Source: CBDIHP01 sp965279195
Lineage (GTDB): Bacteria; Planctomycetota; Planctomycetia; Isosphaerales; Isosphaeraceae
Direction of reading: 5' to 3'
Assembly (NCBI GenBank): GCA_965279195.1
Contig: CBDIHP010000028.1
Span: forward strand, 1 to 64,000
DNA length: 64,000 nucleotides
Position numbers and translations under genes: made by a program. The notes beneath the pieces are model-generated. The model worked only from the letters and a program-made list of their open reading frames with translations. It was not told where the DNA came from and made no database searches. Shown one piece after another: positions 55,156-63,474 of the stretch (positions are counted from its first letter, which is position 1; every line of letters begins with the position of its first letter).

Positions 55156-56421
55156 ATGATGGGAATGAGCATGCCGTCATCAACCCCCAGCCCCTCGATT
55201 GAGGAGCTAACGACGATCCTGCAATCTACGCTCGTGCCATTATTGTCGGGATCGAAGGTAGGGCTGTGCGCGTATCGAATAGCACCACCGAGATCGCACG
55301 TCGCTCACAATAATGGGAATAGGCTCATCGTCAGGCCCTTTCTTGATCGCAGTGAGTGCTTTAGCATCGAACGTGCGCACGCATTCTCCAATCCCGAAGT
55401 TGAATTGGCGAGGATCGGACTGGCGATGCTGGCCGAAGTTCTTCCTCATTTCGGCTCACGGCTGTTCAACGACCTGCTACAGGCGTCCATTCGGCGAATC
55501 ATTGTCCAATCACTGAAGTATCCAAACGAGAGCCTGCTTTTACAGATTCTTGACGCCCTAGAAGGCTTGTCAGCCCAAACCTATGAGGGCAACAGAATAG
55601 CCGCCGCCATTGGATTAGATATCGTCTCTTTTGACGAGGGCGTGCGATTAGAGGGCATCTGGCAAGAGGATTTTATCAAAGTTTTGACGAGCGGTATCGA
55701 TACGATGCTGACGGTTTCCCCCGAAGGTCACATATTCAACTATCGTACATTTGACACAGGCGACAGACTACCATTTGCCCCTTATCACGCTCGCCTCATG
55801 GCAGACTACGCAACTGGCAAGCGGATATCCATCGTGTTGAACCGCAACGGCGAGATTTTAGTGTTTCGAGAGAAGCGATTGATCTATGCACGCCGGAGAG
55901 GCCGTTGGCACCATTTCGTCCATGAACCGATCATGGCCCAGATGGGGCGGATTGGAAGCGCCGAATTGCGTAGGTGCGTATACGAGACCTGCCTGGATGT
56001 ATCATTCGCAAGATCGGGCGGGTGTGTCGCCATCGTTAAATCAAAGAACAAGGGCCGATTAAAGGATATTGTCAACGCCGCCGACCGCTTGCATAGCGGA
56101 ACGTCGCCAAAAAGCCAGGTGATTACCCGGCTCATCAAGGATCAAGCCCGGCATCGTCCATTTCATGAACTGCACCGCCGCTTCCGCCAAGCTATTGCGG
56201 CAATCGATGGGGCGACAGTCCTTGGCCATGACGGAGAAATCCTGGCTGTAGGAGCCATCGTCAGAGTGCCCGGCGGCAGCGAAAGCGGCGCACGACGGGC
56301 AGCGGCGAAAGCCCTCGCACAACTCGGCCTGGGCATCAAGGTGTCTGCCGACGGCGGCATCGCTGGTTTCGTGCAGGACGATGACGAAACATCGCCCCGC
56401 CTCGTATTCGAGATGGGCTAG
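55156..56421 (+). CDS. DisA/CdaA-like (diadenylate-cyclase fold) protein inside the restriction operon
   Basis: About 421 residues from ATG 55156 (alternatives: TTG 55150 overlapping the previous stop, ATG 55171). Residues 1 to about 190 are helical and unassigned. About 215-410 resemble a DAC domain: ISIVLNRNGEILVF, CLDVSFARSGGCVAIV, AIDGATVLGHDGEILAVGAI, and GSESGARRAAAKAL leading to LGIKVSADGGI. The DGA motif is kept (351-353), while the second motif, RHR in GTRHRAA of active cyclases, reads GARRAAA. So it may be a nucleotide sensor or an altered cyclase. NCBI uses the name DACNV for sensor-like relatives, from memory. Only 15 bases separate it from the Res gene. Confidence 0.72.
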   Translation: MMGMSMPSSTPSPSIEELTTILQSTLVPLLSGSKVGLCAYRIAPPRSHVAHNNGNRLIVRPFLDRSECFSIERAHAFSNPEVELARIGLAMLAEVLPHFGSRLFNDLLQASIRRIIVQSLKYPNESLLLQILDALEGLSAQTYEGNRIAAAIGLDIVSFDEGVRLEGIWQEDFIKVLTSGIDTMLTVSPEGHIFNYRTFDTGDRLPFAPYHARLMADYATGKRISIVLNRNGEILVFREKRLIYARRRGRWHHFVHEPIMAQMGRIGSAELRRCVYETCLDVSFARSGGCVAIVKSKNKGRLKDIVNAADRLHSGTSPKSQVITRLIKDQARHRPFHELHRRFRQAIAAIDGATVLGHDGEILAVGAIVRVPGGSESGARRAAAKALAQLGLGIKVSADGGIAGFVQDDDETSPRLVFEMG

Positions 56422-56436
56422 TGCAGCGAGGGAAGC

Positions 56437-59400
56437 ATGGGCGAAGACAAGAGACAAATCCCGATCCAACCCGTCGACAAGCCGGTCATCTGCTCGCCCT
56501 ACGACGAGCCGCACGACCACTGGATCTACGACTCGCAGACCGGCGATGCGTCCCGTGCCGGCTTCCGACGCCCGGCGAGCTACTGGTACAAGACCGAGAA
56601 GACTGGCTCGGCCCAGCAGTCGCTCTTCGCCGAGGAGGAGCGGGACGACCTGCCGCTGGTCAATGTCCTGCGGCAGGACGTCAAGCGGTGGCGGGAGGCC
56701 GACTACCGGGGCGCCTCCCACGTGACGAAGGAGCTGCTCCGCTGGTGGGCCAACCCCATGCGGGGCCGACGCCTCTTCTTCTGCCAGCGAGAGGCCGTCG
56801 AGACGGTCATCTACCTGGCCGAGATGCGGATGCCGAAGAAGTCGGGCCGCACCGGCTTTAAGAATTTTGCCCTGAGCGACGAGAACCTCGCCCGGATGCA
56901 GCGGGGCGAGCGACCCACGGGCGAGGGCTTCGACCTCGCCTCGAAGGATTTCTTCCCCAGGCTCCTCGATGTCCCGATCGACGCCGGCCTCATGCCGCTG
57001 CTGCGGCTCGGTTGCAAGATGGCGACCGGCAGCGGCAAGACGGTCGTCATGGCCATGCTGATCTCCTGGGCCTTCTGCAACCGGGGCGTCAACCCGTCGA
57101 GCAAGGAGTACCCGAACGCCGTCCTCGTGTGCTGCCCAAACCTGACGGTTAAGGAGCGGCTCCAGGTGCTCCGGCCCGACTGCCCGGAGAACTACTACGC
57201 CGCCTTCGACCTCGTGCCGGTAAACCTGAGGCCGCACCTCCAGTCCGGCAAAGTGCTCGTCGAGAACTGGCACCGATTCTCCCCCGAGTCCGAGCACAAG
57301 GAGGGCGACAAGAGCTATGCCGTCGTCAACAAGGGGCCGGAGACGCCCGAGACGCTGGCGAGGCGGGTCCTGGGCGACCTATACGACCGGCTGCCGATCA
57401 TGGTCCTCAACGACGAGGGCCACCACTGCTGGAGGCCGGCGCCGTCCCCAATCGAGGAGGACGCCGAGGTTCCAAAGCGGGGGCGCAAGAAGGACGGGAT
57501 CACCGCCGAGGAGAAGGCCGCCCTGGAAGACGAAGCCGCCGAGGCCCGTGTCTGGCTCCAGGGCCTCGACTGGATCAACAACTGCCTCGGCAAGGACCGG
57601 CCCGGCATCTCGATGGCGGTGGACATGTCGGCCACGCCCTTCTCGATCAAGGGGAGCGGCTACCCCGAGGGCCAGCCCTTCCCGTGGCTCGTCTCTGACT
57701 TCGGCTTGGTGGACGCCATCGAGAGCGGCATCGTCAAGATCCCCCGTCTTCCAGTGAGTGATACAGCGGGCAAGAAGGACGACGCCGGGAGGCCCGACCC
57801 GAAATACTTCCGGCTCTGGGCTAACATCTCGAACACACTCCAGCCCAGCGAGAAGTATGGCAGCGGCAAGCCCAAGCCGGACGCCTGCTACAGGGAAGCC
57901 GAGGGCGCGCTGAAACAGATCGCCGGCCAATGGCTGGAACGCTTCAAGTACATCCAGCAGGCGACGCCCGACCAGGATCGGGTCCCCCCGGTGCTCATCA
58001 TCGTCTGCGACAATACAGAGATCGCCGACTACTTTTATCGTAAGATCAGCGGTGAGTCGGAGAATGAGTCCGTTACGCTCCAAGACATCGAGGAGGTTCT
58101 GGAGGGTAGCGAGGAAGGCACCGATGAGGAAGAGGAAGCCCCAAAGGGCAAAAAGAGCAAACCGAAGAAGCAGATCATCTACGGGGCCAGCGTAATCCTC
58201 CCCGAGTTCGCAAACACGCCGACCCGTCGATATGCGCTCCGCATCGACAACAAGGTCCTAGCCGAAGCTGAGAGCCAGGACCCGGCCAAGAACAAACAGA
58301 AGGCCGCCGAGGAACTGCGGCGGGTCGTGGCGACAGTCGGTAGGATCGGGGAACCGGGCGAGCACGTCCGCTGCGTCGTGTCAGTCGCTATGCTCACCGA
58401 AGGCTGGGACGCTAACAACGTCACGCACATCCTGGGCATCCGTGCCTTCGGTAGCCAACTGCTCTGCGAGCAGGTAGTCGGTCGTGGCCTGCGGCGGATG
58501 AACTACGAGCCGGAGTGGGACGAGCAGGAGAAGCGGGAACTGCTCAAACCCGAGTATGTGGATGTCTACGGCATCCCGTTCTCGGTGATCCCCTTCAAGG
58601 GCAGGCCGACCAACCAGGCGGCCCCCGAGGACAAGCCGAAGTACCGGGTCTGGGCCGTGCCCGAACGTGAGGAGATGGCCATCCGCTTCCCGATCGTCGA
58701 GGGCTACGTATTCCAGACCACCAAGGGCCTGCTCCGCTGCAACGTGGACGCAGTCGAGCCGCTAGCGATCGACCCCGTGAATCTGGAGCCAACTGCGACA
58801 TTCTTACGTCCGACGGCGGGCTATCTCGATGCCCAGCGGATGGCCGTGACGCCCTTCGAGTACGTGAAGCAGGACCGGACCGCCTACTACGGGGCGACCC
58901 ACCTCCAGACGATCCTATTCCAGATCACCCAGAAGATCATCGACGACCTGCTCGCCCCCTCGATGGCTAACACCGACAAGAAGAGCCGGGTGCTGCGGCT
59001 ACAGTCCCGGCACCTGCTCTTCCCGCAGGTCTTCTCTTACGTCCAATCCTACGTACGGCGGAAAGTCACGCTGAACGGCGTCGATCCGAGGGAATTGGGC
59101 CTGGAGAAGTACAGCAAGCTGATCGTAGAGCGGCTCCGGGACGCCATCTATCCCGACGACTCGGCGGGCGAACCGCCGCTGCTGCCGATCCTGAACCGTT
59201 ACCGCCCGTACGGCAGCACCTCGGGCGTGGACTTCGTGACAACACGGCCGACGTCGCCGACGACAAAGAGTCACATCAACTCGGTCGTCCAGCACTCGAC
59301 GTGGGAGGCTGACGCCGCCAAGTTGCTCGATGCCTGCGACTTCGTGACCTTCTTCGCCCGGAACGACCACCTTGGCCTGATGGTCAAGTACGAATATATG

Positions 59401-59688
59401 GGCGTTGACCACGATTACGAGCCAGACTTCCTTGTGCGGCTGTCCAACGGTGTGACGGTTGTCCTGGAGATCAAAGGCTACGAGATCCATAACCCTGAGC
59501 AGGTCAACTCGAAGCACAACGCCGCCAAGAAGTGGGTCCGAGCCGTCAACAACCTGGCCGACTTCGGCAGATGGGATTTTCTCGTCTGCCGCAATCTGGA
59601 CGATCTCATTCCTTGCCTGCAGAGTATCCTGACCAGCGCGGGCAGGACAGAGATGCCGTCGCCGATGCCATTTGAATTGAGAGCGTAA
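56437..59688 (+). CDS. Type III-like restriction subunit (Res): SF2 helicase plus PD-(D/E)XK nuclease
   Basis: 1083 residues. Walker A MATGSGKT (195-202), DEAH-equivalent NDEGHH (325-330), SF2 motif III-like AVDMSATPFS, and motif VI EQVVGRGLRRMNYEP. An acidic/Lys-rich insert lies near 560-580 (EGTDEEEEAPKGKKSKPKK). The C-terminus has a PD-(D/E)XK core: HDYEPDFLVR followed by VVLEIKGYE. The usual type III Res is about 900-1000 residues. It should translocate and cut DNA lacking the Mod mark. GAGGG precedes the ATG. Members of this group that I recall are annotated as BPTD_3080-family restriction enzymes. Confidence 0.92.
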   Translation: MGEDKRQIPIQPVDKPVICSPYDEPHDHWIYDSQTGDASRAGFRRPASYWYKTEKTGSAQQSLFAEEERDDLPLVNVLRQDVKRWREADYRGASHVTKELLRWWANPMRGRRLFFCQREAVETVIYLAEMRMPKKSGRTGFKNFALSDENLARMQRGERPTGEGFDLASKDFFPRLLDVPIDAGLMPLLRLGCKMATGSGKTVVMAMLISWAFCNRGVNPSSKEYPNAVLVCCPNLTVKERLQVLRPDCPENYYAAFDLVPVNLRPHLQSGKVLVENWHRFSPESEHKEGDKSYAVVNKGPETPETLARRVLGDLYDRLPIMVLNDEGHHCWRPAPSPIEEDAEVPKRGRKKDGITAEEKAALEDEAAEARVWLQGLDWINNCLGKDRPGISMAVDMSATPFSIKGSGYPEGQPFPWLVSDFGLVDAIESGIVKIPRLPVSDTAGKKDDAGRPDPKYFRLWANISNTLQPSEKYGSGKPKPDACYREAEGALKQIAGQWLERFKYIQQATPDQDRVPPVLIIVCDNTEIADYFYRKISGESENESVTLQDIEEVLEGSEEGTDEEEEAPKGKKSKPKKQIIYGASVILPEFANTPTRRYALRIDNKVLAEAESQDPAKNKQKAAEELRRVVATVGRIGEPGEHVRCVVSVAMLTEGWDANNVTHILGIRAFGSQLLCEQVVGRGLRRMNYEPEWDEQEKRELLKPEYVDVYGIPFSVIPFKGRPTNQAAPEDKPKYRVWAVPEREEMAIRFPIVEGYVFQTTKGLLRCNVDAVEPLAIDPVNLEPTATFLRPTAGYLDAQRMAVTPFEYVKQDRTAYYGATHLQTILFQITQKIIDDLLAPSMANTDKKSRVLRLQSRHLLFPQVFSYVQSYVRRKVTLNGVDPRELGLEKYSKLIVERLRDAIYPDDSAGEPPLLPILNRYRPYGSTSGVDFVTTRPTSPTTKSHINSVVQHSTWEADAAKLLDACDFVTFFARNDHLGLMVKYEYMGVDHDYEPDFLVRLSNGVTVVLEIKGYEIHNPEQVNSKHNAAKKWVRAVNNLADFGRWDFLVCRNLDDLIPCLQSILTSAGRTEMPSPMPFELRA

Positions 59689-59774
59689 TAAGTTTGCCTG
59701 ACGTAGCAGGCTTCAAGTGGCGACGAACGCTGGATGTAAAGCCCACCAGTGAAAATAGCACAGGGGCGATCAGT

Positions 59775-60818
59775 ATGCCGGATGAACCGGACTCTATCTC
59801 GGCCCTACGAGTCGGTGTTGCGTCAAACGTCATCCCGATCGCCCGCGATCTTCTGGAGGAGATCGATCGCGAGTTCACAGTCGGTCCGGAAGGAGTGGCA
59901 ACTCATGACCTACCAGGATATCCGGCCGAGTTCGTGATAGGTCACTTGCTAGGCTTACAATTCCTCCTCGCGTGGGCTTTGTGCCAGTTGGACATCGTGG
60001 GACATTCTCGCGATCCCGACTATGATTGCAGCCGGCCGGGCGATCTCTCGATCGGGCTTGCTTGGCTTAGGAATCTCAACCGGCAGTTCGCTTCCAAATG
60101 GTCGCATCCGGAGGATGAGCCTGGTCCTTGCACTTTCGCTCTCGGCCTACTCTCGATACGAGACAATGACGTGCTTTCCGAAGAAGGAGGGTACACCTCC
60201 ATGAACGTGTTCGTAGTGGATCCATCAACTGTCAAAGACTTACCGACTTCATTCGAACGTGCGGCCAGACGGCTCATAGAGACTTGGAATTCCTCAGGGC
60301 CGGGCTACCACCTCGGGTTCGTCGTCGCATCCGCAGCAGAGGATGACATGGAACCCCTCCTTGAAGTCGCGAGGAAGATTCAGGACCAAGGGATAGCCGT
60401 CGGCCTGGAGAATTACTGGAGCACGAAAGTACATTTGCTGCGGCATCGACTGTCCTTGGACAAGCTCGAACGGGAAGCTCTAGCCAGATCGATCGAGATG
60501 CTCGAATCATGCTTCATGGAGACTGACATGACGTCTAGCTCCGTGAGCGATGGTGCGGTATCGAACTCAGTCCAGATGACGAGCCCTGACCCGAAAGCGG
60601 CCCCCAGGGCTTCGAAGAAAGCCCTGATCGTTGGCACCTTCTATCAGTACCAGGGGGCCGCGACGAACGCCCAGATCGCTCAAGCGACGGGAACGAACGA
60701 AGGTTACGTCTCCCGAGTCCTCAGAGGGATCCGGGACCGCTCCAAGGCCATGAATCGTGGGGATTCACCTCGGGGCTACAAGTCGTCGGATGGCGAATTC
60801 GATGCCTGGGAGGCCTGA
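59775..60818 (+). CDS. Hypothetical protein with C-terminal helix-turn-helix
   Basis: 347 residues from ATG 59775 (AGGGG upstream); a TTG at 59694 in frame is less likely. Residues 1 to about 250 are alpha/beta with no recognised fold (ASNVIPIARDLLEEIDREF, then HLGFVVASAAEDDMEPLL). A Ser/Pro linker follows, then a winged-helix segment (KALIVGTFYQYQGAATNAQI and TGTNEGYVSRVLRGI). It starts 86 bases after the Res gene, so it may be a late member of the operon or an independent gene. I cannot assign a role. Confidence 0.7.
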   Translation: MPDEPDSISALRVGVASNVIPIARDLLEEIDREFTVGPEGVATHDLPGYPAEFVIGHLLGLQFLLAWALCQLDIVGHSRDPDYDCSRPGDLSIGLAWLRNLNRQFASKWSHPEDEPGPCTFALGLLSIRDNDVLSEEGGYTSMNVFVVDPSTVKDLPTSFERAARRLIETWNSSGPGYHLGFVVASAAEDDMEPLLEVARKIQDQGIAVGLENYWSTKVHLLRHRLSLDKLEREALARSIEMLESCFMETDMTSSSVSDGAVSNSVQMTSPDPKAAPRASKKALIVGTFYQYQGAATNAQIAQATGTNEGYVSRVLRGIRDRSKAMNRGDSPRGYKSSDGEFDAWEA

Positions 60819-60899
60819 TACCGCTATTCAGCCTCCGCTCCCTGCCGGATCGGGGTGTTCGCCCCTTCCAGCCACTTGCGCGACCTGGACTCCCTCCCC

Positions 60900-62702
60900 A
60901 TGTCCCAGCCCGAAACGAACCGCAACCTGCTGTTTGCGATCATGGCCGTGCAGATGGACTTTGTCCCACGGGACGCCATGTTCTCGGCTATGTTCGCCTG
61001 GACCGAGCGCAAGGAGCTTCCACTAGGCCAGATCCTGGTCGACCGCGGCGAACTCTCCCACGCTCGGCGGGCCCTCCTCGATCAGCTCTTGGACGAGCAC
61101 ATCAAGGCCCACGCCAACGACCCCGCCCGCAGCCTCCAGGCCCTCAGTTCCACCGACGGCGTCGCTGAGGTACTTACCCGCATCCCCGACGTTGAACTTC
61201 AGACCAGTCTCGGCCACCTCCGCGAGCTAGGCCAGACCCGCGTCGGGCCCGACACCCTCGCCGATTTCGCGACTGTCGTTCCTTCCACCCCGGGCCCCCT
61301 CGCCCCCTGGACCGGCCGGTTCCGCGTCGTCCGCAGGCACGCCGAGGGCGGCCTGGGCGTCGTGTCGGTGGCCATCGACGACGAGCTCGACCGCGAGGTC
61401 GCCTTCAAGGAGATCAAGCCGAGGCACGCCGACCACCCGACCAGCCAGGCCCGGTTCATCCTCGAAGCCGAGATCACCGGCAAGCTCGAACACCCCGGCA
61501 TCGTCCCGATCTACGGCCTCGGACACGACTCAACGGGCCGCCCCTACTACGCCATGCGGTTCATCCGCGGCGACTCCCTGGCCGACGCGATCAATCGCTT
61601 CCACGACCCCGACGGCCCTTACGCCGACCCGGACAAACGCCCCCTCCAGCTTCGCGAACTCCTCGCCCGGTTCCTCGACATCTGCGACGCGCTAGCCTAC
61701 GCCCACAGCCGCGGCGTCCTCCACCGCGACCTCAAACCCGGCAACGTCATGCTCGGGCCATTCGGCGAGACTCTCGTCGTCGACTGGGGCCTTGCCTTGC
61801 CGCTGGAAGAGATCCCTCACGGCCTCGAGTCCACGCATGGCCCCCTGAAGACATCCAAGACCGACAGCGGCTCCCTCCCCAGCGAGAACGGCACCGTCGT
61901 CGGCACGCCGCAGTACATGCCCCCAGAGCAGGCGGAGGGGGCTATCGACCAGCTCGGACCCCGGAGCGACGTCTATGGCCTCGGAGCCATCCTTTACGAC
62001 CTCCTCACCGGCTGCCACCCCGTCGAGGGCGAGACCCGGGACGCCATCCTCGCTGCCGTCCGCCAGGGCCGGATACGCCCCCCACGCCAGGTTCGCTCCG
62101 ACGTTCCCCTCGCTCTCGAAGCCATCTGCCTCAAGGCCCTCTCCCTCCGCCCCACCGACCGCTACCCCGCCCCCCACGCCCTCGCCGCTGACCTCAAGTC
62201 TTGGCTCGCCGATGAGGAGGTCGGTGCTTACAAGACCCCGCTGATGGAGAAGATACGACGGACGTTGCGGAAGCGCCCTGAGCTATTGCCCACCCTAATT
62301 GCATCGTTCGTCGTGAATGCGATTCTCCTGCCATTCTGGGTGGTTGGCGAATCCACCATCCTCGCGATGCGGAGGGCGGCGAGCGATCTAGGAGTCAGCT
62401 CGGGCGCGCCGGTTGGCGTCATCAGTTCACTACCGCAGAACTGGCAGGATTTCGTCGTCTCCTTCACTGGAGTGGTCGGTATCGTCCTGTCCGGATTGGC
62501 CCTCGCCCTTATCCCGGCACAGGCCCTTAGATTCGTCTTTTTGGGTCTCAACAGCCTCACGCGATGGAGGACAGGGCAGGAGAACCCACTATTCAAATGG
62601 GCCGCCCGGGCCGGCTTCCTCGCCGGCTTAGGGTTCGGACTATACGAGGGCTGTCGGCTGCTCGTTTTCCTTAATCAGATCGGTACGGGGTTGTTTGGAT
62701 AG
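60900..62702 (+). CDS. Ser/Thr kinase with C-terminal membrane domain, paralogue of the 37.9 kb kinase
   Basis: 600 residues from ATG 60900 (MSQPETNRNLLFAIMAVQMD), the same start as its paralogue. The N-terminal domain and kinase are highly similar to 37901-41458, including GFGETL-like nucleotide-loop surroundings, HRDLKPGN and VDWGLAL instead of DFG. After about residue 455 they diverge: here a basic stretch is followed by three or four TM segments (LPTLIASFVVNAILLPFWVV, VSFTGVVGIVLSGLALALI, AARAGFLAGLGFGLYEG) and no TPRs. It may signal from the membrane without an external sensor. Confidence 0.9.
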   Translation: MSQPETNRNLLFAIMAVQMDFVPRDAMFSAMFAWTERKELPLGQILVDRGELSHARRALLDQLLDEHIKAHANDPARSLQALSSTDGVAEVLTRIPDVELQTSLGHLRELGQTRVGPDTLADFATVVPSTPGPLAPWTGRFRVVRRHAEGGLGVVSVAIDDELDREVAFKEIKPRHADHPTSQARFILEAEITGKLEHPGIVPIYGLGHDSTGRPYYAMRFIRGDSLADAINRFHDPDGPYADPDKRPLQLRELLARFLDICDALAYAHSRGVLHRDLKPGNVMLGPFGETLVVDWGLALPLEEIPHGLESTHGPLKTSKTDSGSLPSENGTVVGTPQYMPPEQAEGAIDQLGPRSDVYGLGAILYDLLTGCHPVEGETRDAILAAVRQGRIRPPRQVRSDVPLALEAICLKALSLRPTDRYPAPHALAADLKSWLADEEVGAYKTPLMEKIRRTLRKRPELLPTLIASFVVNAILLPFWVVGESTILAMRRAASDLGVSSGAPVGVISSLPQNWQDFVVSFTGVVGIVLSGLALALIPAQALRFVFLGLNSLTRWRTGQENPLFKWAARAGFLAGLGFGLYEGCRLLVFLNQIGTGLFG

Positions 62703-62764
62703 CTTTGTAGGTCCTAGATTCGATCGTCTAGAGTGTTGGCAATGAGAGCTGGGAACGTATTTGG

Positions 62765-62950
62765 ATGCCCCTCAATTACTCCCCGAGGCGACGGATTGGG
62801 AAGCGAGTCGTCCCCGAATACGTTCTAGCGGGAGAGTTCACTGTTTTCCTGGAGGAGTTGGACGCGGTACACCGTCGAGGGCGGGGTACGGAACGACCGG
62901 AAGCCTGCCCTTCTCCTCATCCCGCCTCCACTCCTTGCTGCGCAATATAA
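62765..62950 (+). pseudogene. Degenerate, truncated relative of the 42532 gene
   Basis: 61 codons: NYSPRRRIGKRVVPEYVLAG, then FLEELDAVHRRGRGTER, matching SYYYRSRRVGRRVVTEYVGA and FLAGLDAEHRRDRETER of the 42532 protein. The similarity then stops and the frame ends. The rest of the 62703-63067 spacer shows no gene. Confidence 0.6.
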
Positions 62951-63067
62951 GCGCAAGCCTGGGAAGTATTTTCGGGGCATCTGACTAGCTTCCGGTGAAC
63001 TTCTATTCACTTGCTGCGCAAGTTCGCCCTACCTGCGGAGGTTCGATCAACCTTCGGAGCAAGGCGG

Positions 63068-63265
63068 ATGAGACGAGCTACCTTGAGCGACAGCGACAAG
63101 CCGAGTGAGACCGACACGACTCCCGTTGCCTGGTTCGTGGAGATGATCCACGCCCTGAACCGAGGTGACCTGATTCGTGCCCTGGAGGCCCAACGGCAAT
63201 TGAAGCAAGAAGGCTTCTCGGTCTCCTTCCATCGCACCCCCGAGTGCGAGAGGGGGCAGCGATGA
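63068..63265 (+). CDS. Small accessory protein of an integrative element
   Basis: 65 residues from ATG 63068. A helical core WFVEMIHALNRGDLIRALEA followed by QRQLKQEGFSVSFHR. Its stop overlaps the next start by four bases (ATGA). Similar small proteins precede the excisionase-like gene in planctomycete integrative elements as I recall them; no function is established. The start at 63011 would add an unlikely leader. Confidence 0.65.
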   Translation: MRRATLSDSDKPSETDTTPVAWFVEMIHALNRGDLIRALEAQRQLKQEGFSVSFHRTPECERGQR

Positions 63266-63474
63266 GTTGCGAGCCAAACGAATCGCCAACCCCCTCGGTC
63301 GAACGCCTGACCTGGCGTCTCGAAGACGTTGCCACGTCTCTCGGGGTGAGCCGCAGGGCCATCGAGCGGTTGAGGAGTGCGGGGCAGTTCCCCAGGCCCG
63401 ATGCGATCATCGGCCGGATGCCTCTCTGGCGTCCCCAGACGATCCGTAGCTGGATCGAGGGAGGTCGCGGTTGA
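63262..63474 (+). CDS. AlpA/excisionase-type helix-turn-helix protein
   Basis: 70 residues. A MerR/AlpA-like HTH: WRLEDVATSLGVSRRAIERL, then FPRPDAIIGRMPLWRPQTIR, ending in a WIEGG typical of phage and island excisionase-like activators. Coupled by 4-base overlaps to both neighbours. Probably directs excision or activates the element's replication genes. Confidence 0.82.
   Translation: MSCEPNESPTPSVERLTWRLEDVATSLGVSRRAIERLRSAGQFPRPDAIIGRMPLWRPQTIRSWIEGGRG

Noticed and set aside
55156..56421. Ordinary c-di-AMP synthase (disA/cdaA)
   Set aside because: The RHR motif is altered, and neither the DisA C-terminal DNA-binding domains nor the CdaA membrane segments are visible.
49334..59688. DISARM, BREX or CBASS system
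   Set aside because: No DrmA/DrmB (DUF1998), PglZ/BrxC or CD-NTase plus effector is present. The Mod-Res pair is type III-like, and the DAC-like protein is not a CD-NTase.
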